The notes under the pieces were generated by a model that had not been told where the DNA came from, did not search any database, and was given only the letters and a program-made list of their open reading frames with translations. 64,000 bases of DNA from Planctomycetia bacterium (GTDB taxonomy: Bacteria > Planctomycetota > Planctomycetia > Pirellulales > Thermoguttaceae), in assembly GCA_030539295.1 (NCBI GenBank), contig JAUNSJ010000001.1, positions 64,001-128,000 of the forward strand, given 5' to 3'. The position numbers and the translations under genes were made by a program. Shown one piece after another: positions 46,201 to 53,883 of this stretch (position 1 is the stretch's first letter; every line of letters starts with the position of its first letter).

Positions 46201-47003
46201 ACGTGCACGAAGTTTTTCAGCGATGCGGTATGGCCGCCGACCTTCTGGAACATTTAAAAAGCCTTCCTGACAGCTTATTGGCCCGTAACATAGCTCAAAT
46301 TGGGGGGTGTCTGCACAACTATTTTCTTCACAAAGACACACATGACAAGGCAGCTGAGTTCCGTGACTATCTTTGGAATTTGCCAGATATAAAAAACGGT
46401 CCCACGCAACGTGACATTCGCATACAACTGGCGAACTCCATGGAAGGTTTGCCGCCAAAGGATGCCAAATTATTTTTGCAATATATTGTTACGGACGCAA
46501 TTAAACCTGGCCGTTCGCCATCGGAATACGCAACGCCTGGCGGAGATATCCACATAATTTCCTCCTGGTGTGATACCGAAGCATGGAGCACATCAATACT
46601 GTTGCTTGACTCCATGACGGAAGATTCCGAACGCACTGCTTTTGCGGCGGAAACGAAGGCCATTGTAAAATTGTGGAATGAGCTGCCAGAGGACCAACGT
46701 GACAAGATTCGCTATCTCGACGCAATTGCAATGGACCTTATGCTGGCGTCAGAACGCAACGACCTTGAACGCGCAAAGGAGATGCTTGAGCTTATGGCCA
46801 TGTGGCCGGCTCAGGACCCTCAACTTCTAAAGGTGCGTACTGCAATCGGTTTGGTTTTGGCACGTAGCAGTAGCGATGAACTCAACACAAAGGCACTGGA
46901 AATTCTTTTAAAGTGTAAAGAACAGAGCGATCTGCAATGCACATCCGTGGTTAACACCGTTATAGCGGAGTTGTTAAAAAAACAGAAGGCCCCTGAAAAA
47001 TAG
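43281..47003 (+). CDS. Large secreted tetratricopeptide-repeat protein
   Basis: 1240 residues. A Sec signal peptide (FKVLLGAFIALISFSLTGFG, cleavage near residue 29) is followed almost entirely by helical TPR-like repeats, for example RSWLLSGLIAYTSGHTDEAI, AEKIWTEIEQTWPDNLEVRA and YRRCIELEPDNPANYENLAH. No catalytic domain is seen. Such proteins act as periplasmic or surface scaffolds for protein assembly; no partner is suggested by the neighbours. AGGA six bases before the ATG. It is convergent with the UDP-glucuronate epimerase gene. Confidence 0.88.
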   Translation: MKRSGHVLFKVLLGAFIALISFSLTGFGQDAPEDTQEVAARFLDLLLKDPKPGTALNRTASFYRNTNRFSELEALCEQKRKDSPNDVRSWLLSGLIAYTSGHTDEAIDFLKKSLDFPKSNTESSLLLAQLLHAKGETNEACDILASLLKQTQTSAERLLLLQTLGQYYERLGRRNEAEKIWTEIEQTWPDNLEVRAQLAELLHEEGQYEQALRHYEYLAQKSGDAYARFQWQMAAARDKFLIGRKSEALAELSDTLDSLAPDSWLVGEVCKNVDDLFRLHPDTISQLQWYREAIEQHKGGLTLQCHFCKLLQQSGKLDESRTLLDKITAEFPEANEPRYLRISIALLENNYALATEQYEMLAEKNADDPDLIIQWGYTVFNNRSLPEESRRDEVKTIWSRLATGHESDPARLCMLADLFAKTEFVEDAERLYRRCIELEPDNPANYENLAHFYDQVHRPTDAVAMVNAMTQDERATKENLIRGSDTLLALGYTKEAEEFLHQAKAIAPDDFDVARRLTLVYLNQKDYSAAEDSCAELNRLAENEAGKQIAGELLLRLYRETHTGQEKLTALEKQLNDDTAAIWDVWLLLRLARELGSQEIQIRAMEKLIASSPNSIFFLTEAAQTCAAVGEQEKAIEFYEKLAILDSVHRLDHWRTLANLQCRSGNLSAALATAEKMTASAPSDLSTARLLADLLKQSGRIDDCIDVLRAAVYEHPEDDAVALAYATALVDSGQGDQADNFLRERLNGPAAQIMREIMVLHAYFKNPDMPAKRIQHAVDFLKSAQLDPESSLLLAKTLCQMNRISEAKEIFTKLTLQPIQGLTSYQILNQLKSSGSECRPLAIDYAKKIIRSLPRLDQANGSSDARVMENAIEFLQEQNELSEAAKELEDILKFGKPSITILQSLVASCLSSNQKEKAQELLHTYMPKIDVQPEQILIPATLYLDAELMEEASDFLKNAMKEQPEFVFACDYWNVHEVFQRCGMAADLLEHLKSLPDSLLARNIAQIGGCLHNYFLHKDTHDKAAEFRDYLWNLPDIKNGPTQRDIRIQLANSMEGLPPKDAKLFLQYIVTDAIKPGRSPSEYATPGGDIHIISSWCDTEAWSTSILLLDSMTEDSERTAFAAETKAIVKLWNELPEDQRDKIRYLDAIAMDLMLASERNDLERAKEMLELMAMWPAQDPQLLKVRTAIGLVLARSSSDELNTKALEILLKCKEQSDLQCTSVVNTVIAELLKKQKAPEK

Positions 47004-47094
47004 CGTGCTGGTCCGAAGACCGTGGCAAAACAGAATCGTGCGATGCCCGCCTGCCCGTTAATGTAAGAGAGGGGATTACACAATTGATGAACGT

Positions 47095-48123
47095 TCAGGA
47101 GAGGTCGTTGCCTGGATTATAGTAGCTGCGATACCAGTCAACGAACCGGCGTACGCCCTCCTCCAGCGGAACTTTGTGTTTGAACCCAATGTCCGTGGGG
47201 AGATTGGTCATGTCAGCGTAGGTTATGTACATATCGCCCGGTTGCATGGGAAGCATTCTTTTTTTCGCAACTTTTCCCAGAGTGGTCTCTATAATATCAA
47301 TGAGGTGTGCCAACTGCACAGGGGAACTGTTGCCGAGATTATAAATGCGAAATGGGGCACAGGCGGAGTCCGGCAGCTGAATTGCGTCACTGGGATTCTC
47401 GTCACGCCGCGGCGGATTATCGAGCACGCCTAAAACACCGTCGACAATATCATCGATATACGTAAAATCACGCTTCATATCGCCACCATTAAAGACGTCG
47501 ATAGTACCGTTTTCAAGAATGGTTTTAACGAATTTAAAAATGGCCATGTCGGGCCGTCCCCAGGGGCCATAGACGGTAAAGAAGCGGAGACCGGTTGTGG
47601 GCAGGTCGTAGAGATGACTGTAGGAATGCGCAAGCAACTCATTAGCGCGCTTCGTCGCCGCGTACAGACTTAGGGGATGGTCCACAGCGTCATGTTCAGA
47701 ATACGGAACCTTCCGGTTACCACCATAAACGGAACTTGAAGAGGCATAAATGAGGTGCCCTACCCCTTCCTGGCGACATCCTTCCAGTATGTTGACAAAA
47801 CCGGCAAGATTACTGTCGAGATAGGAATAGGGGTCGAGAAGAGAATGACGAACTCCTGCCTGGGCCGCGAGATGAATGACGTGCGAAAAGGAATAACGTT
47901 GGAACAATGACTGCATCACAAGCCGGTCAGCAACGTCTGTTTTTTCAAAATGAAACAGTGGACCACTTTCACTTTGTTGCAATGTTTCCAGCCGCGATTG
48001 TTTGAGAGAGACGTCGTAGTACGCATTCATATTATCGATTCCGACGACAGGTATTCCCCTCGCAGTCAGGGCACTCGCCACATGAAAACCAATAAACCCC
48101 GCTGCGCCCGTGACAAGAATCAT
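47095..48123 (-). CDS. UDP-glucuronate 4-epimerase-like NAD-dependent epimerase
   Basis: A 342-residue extended short-chain dehydrogenase/reductase. The NAD motif is GAAGFIG (6-12), the catalytic Ser lies in ASSSSVYG (127-134), and Tyr154-xxx-Lys158 (YAATK) completes the triad. NAYYDVSLKQSRL near 33-45 and the C-terminal PGDMYITYADM are characteristic of UDP-glucuronate epimerases. It starts two bases after the ugd stop, and the order UDP-glucose to UDP-glucuronate to UDP-galacturonate is consistent. The product would feed capsule or exopolysaccharide. Confidence 0.92.
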   Translation of the reverse strand: MILVTGAAGFIGFHVASALTARGIPVVGIDNMNAYYDVSLKQSRLETLQQSESGPLFHFEKTDVADRLVMQSLFQRYSFSHVIHLAAQAGVRHSLLDPYSYLDSNLAGFVNILEGCRQEGVGHLIYASSSSVYGGNRKVPYSEHDAVDHPLSLYAATKRANELLAHSYSHLYDLPTTGLRFFTVYGPWGRPDMAIFKFVKTILENGTIDVFNGGDMKRDFTYIDDIVDGVLGVLDNPPRRDENPSDAIQLPDSACAPFRIYNLGNSSPVQLAHLIDIIETTLGKVAKKRMLPMQPGDMYITYADMTNLPTDIGFKHKVPLEEGVRRFVDWYRSYYNPGNDLS

Positions 48124-48125
48124 CT

Positions 48126-49496
48126 TTATTTCTCCCTGGGAAATTGTGAACCTGGTATACCCATTGCATAATATTCAAAGCCGGCATTGCACAAATCGAA
48201 ACGTTCAAACTGATTGCGACCGTCGAAAATAATCGGAAGGAGCAAGCGAGAGCGAAGTTCGTCGAGATCGGGACTGCGAAAGACGGACCACTCGGTTAAC
48301 AGAATCAGGGCCGACGCCCCGTCCAACGCATCGTACTTACTTTTGCAATACGCCACGGACGAGGCCAAATCGTGAAAGTAAAAAGATTGGGCCTGTGGCA
48401 TTGCCTTAGGGTCGAAGGTCTGTATTTTGGCACCGCGGCGCACGAGTTCACGCACGGTCACAAGAGATGGAGCCTCTCTCATATCGTCTGTGTTCGGCTT
48501 GAACGAAAGTCCCCAAACGGCAAATGTCAAACCATTAAGGGAATCGCCAAATCGACGGACAATTTTTCGATGAATTAAAGTTTTTTGGTCGTCATTAACT
48601 TTTTCGATTGCCTCAATAAGGCAGGAGCAGGAGTTCTGTTCCTTCATAACGCGAATCAGTGCAGCGGTATCTTTTGGGAAACAACTTCCGCCATAGCCGC
48701 AGCCGGGATAAAGAAAAGCGGTTCCTATTCGACTGTCCGCCCCCATTCCGGCGCGGACCTTACTTACATTGGCCCCCACACATTCACAAAGTTGCGCGAT
48801 TTCATTCATGAAACTAATACGGCAGGCCAGCATGGCATTGGCAGCGTATTTTGTGAGTTCCGCACTGCGAACGTCCATGGCAATAAGAGAATTACCACGT
48901 AAAATAAAGGGTTCATAGAGCGATTCCAGGACGGCCAGAGAGTCAGCGGAGTCCGCACCAATCACAACGCGGTCAGGGCGCATGAAATCGGCAACGGCAC
49001 TCCCTTCTTTCAAAAATTCCGGATTACTCACAACGTCGAAATGAAAGGCTCCCACACTGGCGTCGTGCTTTGCCCGGGCCTGGAGCGCGATTTGAATCGT
49101 CTCCCGAACGCGGTCGGCCGTGCCAACCGGAACGGTCGATTTATCCACGATAACAAGCGGTCCGGACATGCATTCACCAATTTCGCGGGCAACAGCGAGG
49201 ACATAGGAAAGGTCGGCACTGCCGTCTTCCCCCATGGGTGTCCCGACAGCAATAAAGACGACTTCCGCATTTTCAATAGCCTCGGCAAGCGAGGTGGAAA
49301 ACTTAAGGTCCCCGGAATCGCAATTACGCTTGACCATTTCGGCAAGGCCAGGTTCGTAGATCGGGATGCACCCCTGGCGAAGAGATTGTATTTTCTCTTT
49401 GTCTGTATCGACACAAATAACCCGATTACCCATTTCGGCGAAACAGGTTCCTGTAACGAGGCCAACATATCCGGTACCAACAACGACAATTCGCAT
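48126..49496 (-). CDS. ugd: UDP-glucose 6-dehydrogenase
   Basis: 456 residues. The NAD motif is GTGYVGLVTG (7-16), with conserved AVGTPMGEDGSADLSYV. The catalytic region has Lys215 (LTKYAANAMLA) and Cys272 (GYGGSCFPKD). It oxidises UDP-glucose twice to UDP-glucuronate. Ribosome-binding site AAGGCGG. It is immediately upstream of the epimerase and 43 bp after the phosphofructokinase gene. Confidence 0.96.
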   Translation of the reverse strand: MRIVVVGTGYVGLVTGTCFAEMGNRVICVDTDKEKIQSLRQGCIPIYEPGLAEMVKRNCDSGDLKFSTSLAEAIENAEVVFIAVGTPMGEDGSADLSYVLAVAREIGECMSGPLVIVDKSTVPVGTADRVRETIQIALQARAKHDASVGAFHFDVVSNPEFLKEGSAVADFMRPDRVVIGADSADSLAVLESLYEPFILRGNSLIAMDVRSAELTKYAANAMLACRISFMNEIAQLCECVGANVSKVRAGMGADSRIGTAFLYPGCGYGGSCFPKDTAALIRVMKEQNSCSCLIEAIEKVNDDQKTLIHRKIVRRFGDSLNGLTFAVWGLSFKPNTDDMREAPSLVTVRELVRRGAKIQTFDPKAMPQAQSFYFHDLASSVAYCKSKYDALDGASALILLTEWSVFRSPDLDELRSRLLLPIIFDGRNQFERFDLCNAGFEYYAMGIPGSQFPREK

Positions 49497-49539
49497 GAAA
49501 ACCGCCTTTTAAACGAAAATAAAATGTATCGAGGACAGG

Positions 49540-50748
49540 TTAGTAAAGCCGTACGTATTCCGGCATTGCTCCGACGAGCGGTCGCAAATAGTCGAGACAT
49601 TCCGGAGTAACGTCAAGGCGATCATTGCAAATAAAGTGATCCGGCATTGGCTTTTCGCCCAAAGCGACCTCAGCGAGCGGAGCGGTACCAAAGCCGATTT
49701 TATAAGGGGCATTGGATACTCTTTCCATGGTGACCATGACACCACTTTTGCCTTCGAGCGCGAGTTCAACGGCGCGGCGGCCACACTGCCAGGCCTCATC
49801 AATATCCGTTTCACTGGCGCGATCCGCGGCGGCCATTTGCAGCGATTCCGTAACCTGGAATTCACCACGCCAGCCAAATTCATCGGCGATCATGCGATGC
49901 AACATCATGGCGGCGCTCGTACCAGCCATGGCGCCAAATTCAACATTTGAGAAATTATCAGCGACCTGCGAGGCACTTACCGGACGTCCATCGGCATAAC
50001 AGACCCCTTCGCCGCAAACGATACTGACCCAACCATACTTATCATGTGCCTCTTTGACCTCACGAAGGAACTGTTCGCGAACGAAGGGACGTTCCGGAAG
50101 GAGGATAATATGAGGGGCATCGCCATCAGCCGTCCGCGCACAGGCCGCAGCCGCAGGGAGCCAACCGGCACTGCGACCCACCGTTTGGAAAATGGTATAC
50201 TGATCGACTTTCTTCATGTCCCGGGCAAGAATACCTGCCTGTCGAACGGAAAGGGCAACATATCGGGCAGCGGAAGGAAAGCCCGGCGTGTGGTCCGTGG
50301 CGAACAAGTCGTTATCGACCGTCTTGGGAATGCCGATTCCGCGAAGGTCGTACCCCTGTTGCTTGCAATAGGCTTCCACGCGATGAATCGTGTCCATCGT
50401 ATCGTTACCGCCAATGAGGAAATAGAATCGGACATTATGCTTCTTAAGTTGCGCGAGAACGGGTTCAAAGTCGGGTTCTTTCAGTTTGTATCGGCAACTA
50501 CCCAACGCACTCGAAGGTGTTGTTTTCAAGCCCTCGATTACGTTTGCCGGCTGGCAACCGAGGTCCAGATATTGATCTTGCAGAAATCCCTCGATCCCCC
50601 ATTTCATTCCGAGTATTTTTTCAATTTTGCAGTCAGCATTACCACTCTGTCCAAGTTCCAAACATGCTTGTATAACTCCACACAAACTCGAGTTGATTAC
50701 ACTGGTCGGACCACCACTTTGTCCAATTATGGCATTTCCCTTAAGCAT
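49540..50748 (-). CDS. 6-phosphofructokinase, probably pyrophosphate-dependent
   Basis: 402 residues. The N-terminal GQSGGPTSVIN is the phosphate-donor loop. The two donor-specificity positions read Asp116 (GGNDTMDT) and Lys142 (PKTVDND); ATP-dependent enzymes have Gly at both, so PPi use is favoured. The fructose-6-phosphate region has the usual TVGRSAGW motif. The reaction is reversible with PPi and may serve gluconeogenesis. It lies in a sugar-phosphate/nucleotide-sugar run, 58 bp after the GATase-like gene. Confidence 0.9.
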   Translation of the reverse strand: MLKGNAIIGQSGGPTSVINSSLCGVIQACLELGQSGNADCKIEKILGMKWGIEGFLQDQYLDLGCQPANVIEGLKTTPSSALGSCRYKLKEPDFEPVLAQLKKHNVRFYFLIGGNDTMDTIHRVEAYCKQQGYDLRGIGIPKTVDNDLFATDHTPGFPSAARYVALSVRQAGILARDMKKVDQYTIFQTVGRSAGWLPAAAACARTADGDAPHIILLPERPFVREQFLREVKEAHDKYGWVSIVCGEGVCYADGRPVSASQVADNFSNVEFGAMAGTSAAMMLHRMIADEFGWRGEFQVTESLQMAAADRASETDIDEAWQCGRRAVELALEGKSGVMVTMERVSNAPYKIGFGTAPLAEVALGEKPMPDHFICNDRLDVTPECLDYLRPLVGAMPEYVRLY

Positions 50749-50806
50749 GACAGTTCCCTTTCTTTTTCTCTTTTAAAAATAAAACAGCTTTATATTTTAC
50801 CCGGAT

Positions 50807-51667
50807 TCAGTTTTTTGGAATTTGTAAAGTCCATTGCACGAGATTGCGAACAAACCTGGCATAGGATTCACCCACCTCAATAGATTCCGATTCAATATTT
50901 TGAAAAACGCGTTCGCGTCCCCAGTCAACGAATCCGCCTACCCAATGCGGGGCCAGATCCGAGGTAAACGCGGCGGTGCGCCCCTGTCCGTACTGACCTA
51001 TAACGAGCAGAGGAGCGCGGTCCAGCGGTCGTATAACACAGGCATCGCCACTGAGAAGCGGCATGGTAATTTGCTCCACAAACGAATGTAGCGAGGCAAT
51101 ATCACTTCGGCCTTCATCGACTTCATCGCTTAGAATGCAAATATCGAACCGCGTGCCATACAGCAGAGTCGTCGCACCTTTTTTCGCCGTGACCGCATTG
51201 TAACCGACGACACCACCAGGATGCTTCCAGTCAAGCCCCTCGGTAATTTCATGCGGCATACCCCGGGTTATGAGTATGCCCAAAGGGGAGCAACATCGGT
51301 CATCCTTCTCCTGCATTTGAACCGGAAGGACAGCGGCCAGAGGCGTTTTATTGTATTCGCCTTCTTTTCCATGAAAGCTTTCCCAGCCACCAATCATGAG
51401 AAAACCACTACCTAAATCATGCACACATCCTGCAATGTGCTCCATATCGCCAGGTCGGAACTGACGCGAGGGGTAATCGCTGACAATATACATGGCGTAT
51501 CGATGATTTTGAAAATCTTCTGAAGGACGATCAGTGCTGTTAATATGCACATAGTCGAGACCATAATGCTTCATAATACCGCACAAATAAACCGCGGCAC
51601 CAGGAATTCCATCGTCGCCAAAATAACATATTTTATTTATGAATACGGGTTCCATACTTCTCTTCAT
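50807..51667 (-). CDS. Putative glutamine amidotransferase-like protein (DUF1355-type)
   Basis: About 286 residues. A Rossmann-like start (ICYFGDDGIPGAAVYLCGIM) and the segment GFLMIGGWESFHGKEGEYN resemble the class I glutamine amidotransferase-like family once called DUF1355. A conventional Cys-His-Glu triad is not obvious, so it may not hydrolyse glutamine. ATG 51667 is chosen; 51655 and a TTG at 51685 are alternatives. No signal peptide. Similar proteins occur near sugar enzymes, but the reaction is unknown. Confidence 0.65.
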   Translation of the reverse strand: MKRSMEPVFINKICYFGDDGIPGAAVYLCGIMKHYGLDYVHINSTDRPSEDFQNHRYAMYIVSDYPSRQFRPGDMEHIAGCVHDLGSGFLMIGGWESFHGKEGEYNKTPLAAVLPVQMQEKDDRCCSPLGILITRGMPHEITEGLDWKHPGGVVGYNAVTAKKGATTLLYGTRFDICILSDEVDEGRSDIASLHSFVEQITMPLLSGDACVIRPLDRAPLLVIGQYGQGRTAAFTSDLAPHWVGGFVDWGRERVFQNIESESIEVGESYARFVRNLVQWTLQIPKN

Positions 51668-51793
51668 ACAGTTTGTATCTTCCAAAAAACTTTATTTTAA
51701 AAAAAGTCTTTCGAAAAAACGGGTGTGCACCGGAATTGTCGTGAACGCACTCACAGGTAACATTCACGCGGTCACCGGAGAAAAACCAGTTCG

Positions 51794-52648
51794 TTACTTG
51801 AACAGTTTATTACAGGCGGACGAGTCGAATATATCGAATTTCATCTCGCGAATAAATTCTATGGGTCCTGTTTGACGCAGTGCCTCGACCAGAAGTTCGA
51901 TCTGCTCCTGACTCTTGTATGCATAGATCGCATCGAGCCGTCGTTCGCACAACTCACCAGTCACACGAATACGAAGTTCCGGCGGGGCAATAAAATTGCT
52001 GTAGGTTGGGTATTCATACAAATAAGGAATCTTTTCAAGCGGGGCACCGAGTTCCGGCCAAATATTGCCCTGCGCGTGAAAGATACTGATGACCATTTCG
52101 GAATTCGTCATGCGATGGTCAGGATGCAGATCCGTAATCGACGGCAGGAAAATTCGAGTCGGTCGCACCGTGCGAAGGAGCCATGTGTACGAATTTTGAA
52201 GACCGGTCGCCCCTTTGAGAACGGGGCCTGTCGCACTGGCCGTGGCAAAACGACGTCCGCCCTGCAGATTTAAGCTCCCGTCGTCAAAGCCCAGGAAATA
52301 GACGCGGCTTTTGTCCAGACCCATGATGCGAAACGAGTCCAGGCACTCCTTTTCTCGCACTTTCGCTATGGTCTTCTTGACCTTGGGCGAGCAGTAGCCC
52401 ATTTTGCCGTTTGTCGTTATACCGGCGAAAACTTGTATGCCCGCCTCGACTGCCGCCAAAAAGGTCAGACCGCAGCCGCTGACGATATCGTCGTCGTGTG
52501 CCGACATGAACAACCAGCGTTCCTGGCCCTCTTGCCAGTCGGACCAAATATCGCCTGGCTTTACCGAAGATTTCACCCGACTTCCCGTACGTCGATCGTA
52601 CGTTACCTGACGGACTTCCGTTGTTTTAACCTGTTTTTTTACTGCCAT
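51794..52648 (-). CDS. PIG-L/LmbE family zinc deacetylase
   Basis: 284 residues. Zinc-binding motif AHDDD (50-54, the family's (P/A)HPDD) and the third ligand in DLHPDHRMTN (His178). Members remove acetyl groups from N-acetylglucosamine and related glycosides. It has a charged N-terminal extension of about 40 residues before the fold. GGAG precedes the start. With the SIS gene upstream and a nucleotide-sugar operon downstream, an amino-sugar deacetylation step is plausible. Confidence 0.9.
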   Translation of the reverse strand: MAVKKQVKTTEVRQVTYDRRTGSRVKSSVKPGDIWSDWQEGQERWLFMSAHDDDIVSGCGLTFLAAVEAGIQVFAGITTNGKMGYCSPKVKKTIAKVREKECLDSFRIMGLDKSRVYFLGFDDGSLNLQGGRRFATASATGPVLKGATGLQNSYTWLLRTVRPTRIFLPSITDLHPDHRMTNSEMVISIFHAQGNIWPELGAPLEKIPYLYEYPTYSNFIAPPELRIRVTGELCERRLDAIYAYKSQEQIELLVEALRQTGPIEFIREMKFDIFDSSACNKLFK

Positions 52649-52735
52649 GATTTAACTCCAAAAAAGTGCCACCTATAACCACGCGTCCGGCGCAGGGCAC
52701 CGGACACAATTCTTTTCGCGGGGGACCTTAACAAA

Positions 52736-53752
52736 TCAACCGACAAATTCATTTCCGATTTTGCGCGCTCGCGTCGGCTTATCCAAATCGATACCCAGCG
52801 CGACGCCGGTCTGGACCAGGAGATTCCATCCGGCCATGAGCTGGAAGAACATATCGTAGCCCTTGAGTGTCGGAAGCTTTATGGTTGGGAAAATCGTATC
52901 TTCCGAAGCTATGGCGATAACGGTCAGTCCGGCCCGGCCTTCGATAAGTTCTTTAATCTTTTGGCACTCCGAGGGGAATGGATCGATCAGCACACAGGCT
53001 TCGCCCGCATTCATCACTTCCTCGACCCCATGAAGCAAATAGGTACCCTCAAGGTAATCGCTCTTCTTGCGCGTGATTTCGTTCGTCTTGAGCGTAAGTT
53101 CTTCGGCAACGCCGTTATTCCGACCGGCAAAATAGAGCATGGGAGCGTTTGCCAGCTTCTTGATCAGTTCGGGGTCGTATTCCGCTTCCATAATCTCCCG
53201 GGCAAACTGACCGGCCTGCTCCGCCTGTTTCGGGCAGTCGCAGTCAATCATATTACAAAGAAGTGACCGCGTCAAAAGGGCCTGTTCCACCACACTCTTG
53301 GTCGCGGCAACGGCCTCCTCTTTGCCACAGGACAGAATATAGCACTGATCCGTCATTTCCTCAAGTTTCGTATTAACGTTGGCCGTAACACCAATTCGGT
53401 TGCGGTGACCGTTTTCGCCCAATCTTTTCATAAGGCCAACGATTTCCTTCGTTTGGCCACTATTGGAAGCACCAACGACAACCCAGTCGGCCAGATCGTA
53501 CTCCGATGCCTGAAAACTCCCTTCCGTCCCGACCGCAATCGGCAATCCACGCTTCATAACGCCATAAATGAAACTTTTGGCCGGAAAAATACGACTCGAA
53601 CCTTCGCCTGTGAGGAAGACACGACCCTGACTCTTAATTCGGTCGGCGGCCGCTTTTGTTTGACCAAAATCAAAGTGTGAAATGACATCGGCCGTCTGCA
53701 GCATTTCGCGAACGAGGGCAAATCGGTTGTATTTTTCGTTATTTGGATTCAT
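52736..53752 (-). CDS. Double SIS-domain sugar isomerase (GlmS/AgaS-like)
   Basis: 338 residues with two SIS domains. Sugar-phosphate-binding signatures: FLTGEGSSRIFPAKS, VVGASNSGQTKEIVG and SCGKEEAVAATKSVVEQALL. It resembles the isomerase half of glucosamine-6-phosphate synthase without its glutaminase domain, so it likely acts as a deaminase/isomerase on amino-sugar phosphates. ATG 53752 has AGGAG nine bases upstream; the longer open frame upstream overlaps its promoter. It heads the minus-strand run to 47095. Confidence 0.88.
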   Translation of the reverse strand: MNPNNEKYNRFALVREMLQTADVISHFDFGQTKAAADRIKSQGRVFLTGEGSSRIFPAKSFIYGVMKRGLPIAVGTEGSFQASEYDLADWVVVGASNSGQTKEIVGLMKRLGENGHRNRIGVTANVNTKLEEMTDQCYILSCGKEEAVAATKSVVEQALLTRSLLCNMIDCDCPKQAEQAGQFAREIMEAEYDPELIKKLANAPMLYFAGRNNGVAEELTLKTNEITRKKSDYLEGTYLLHGVEEVMNAGEACVLIDPFPSECQKIKELIEGRAGLTVIAIASEDTIFPTIKLPTLKGYDMFFQLMAGWNLLVQTGVALGIDLDKPTRARKIGNEFVG

Positions 53753-53851
53753 GACAAAATCTCCTGGGCTATGGTTGCTTAACACACAAACGGCTCTATT
53801 CACTTTGAAATACAGTCGTTTTATCTTCTTAAAAAACAAATTGGAATCGTC

Positions 53852-53880
53852 ATTATACTCTATTTTTCTCCACTCGTAAA
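53852..53880 (-). promoter_or_regulatory. Sigma-70 promoter of the SIS gene run
   Basis: On the minus strand TTTACG (53880-53875), 17 bp, TATAAT (53857-53852), about 100 bp before the SIS start and just beyond the kinase stop. Confidence 0.7.
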
Positions 53881-53883
53881 GAG

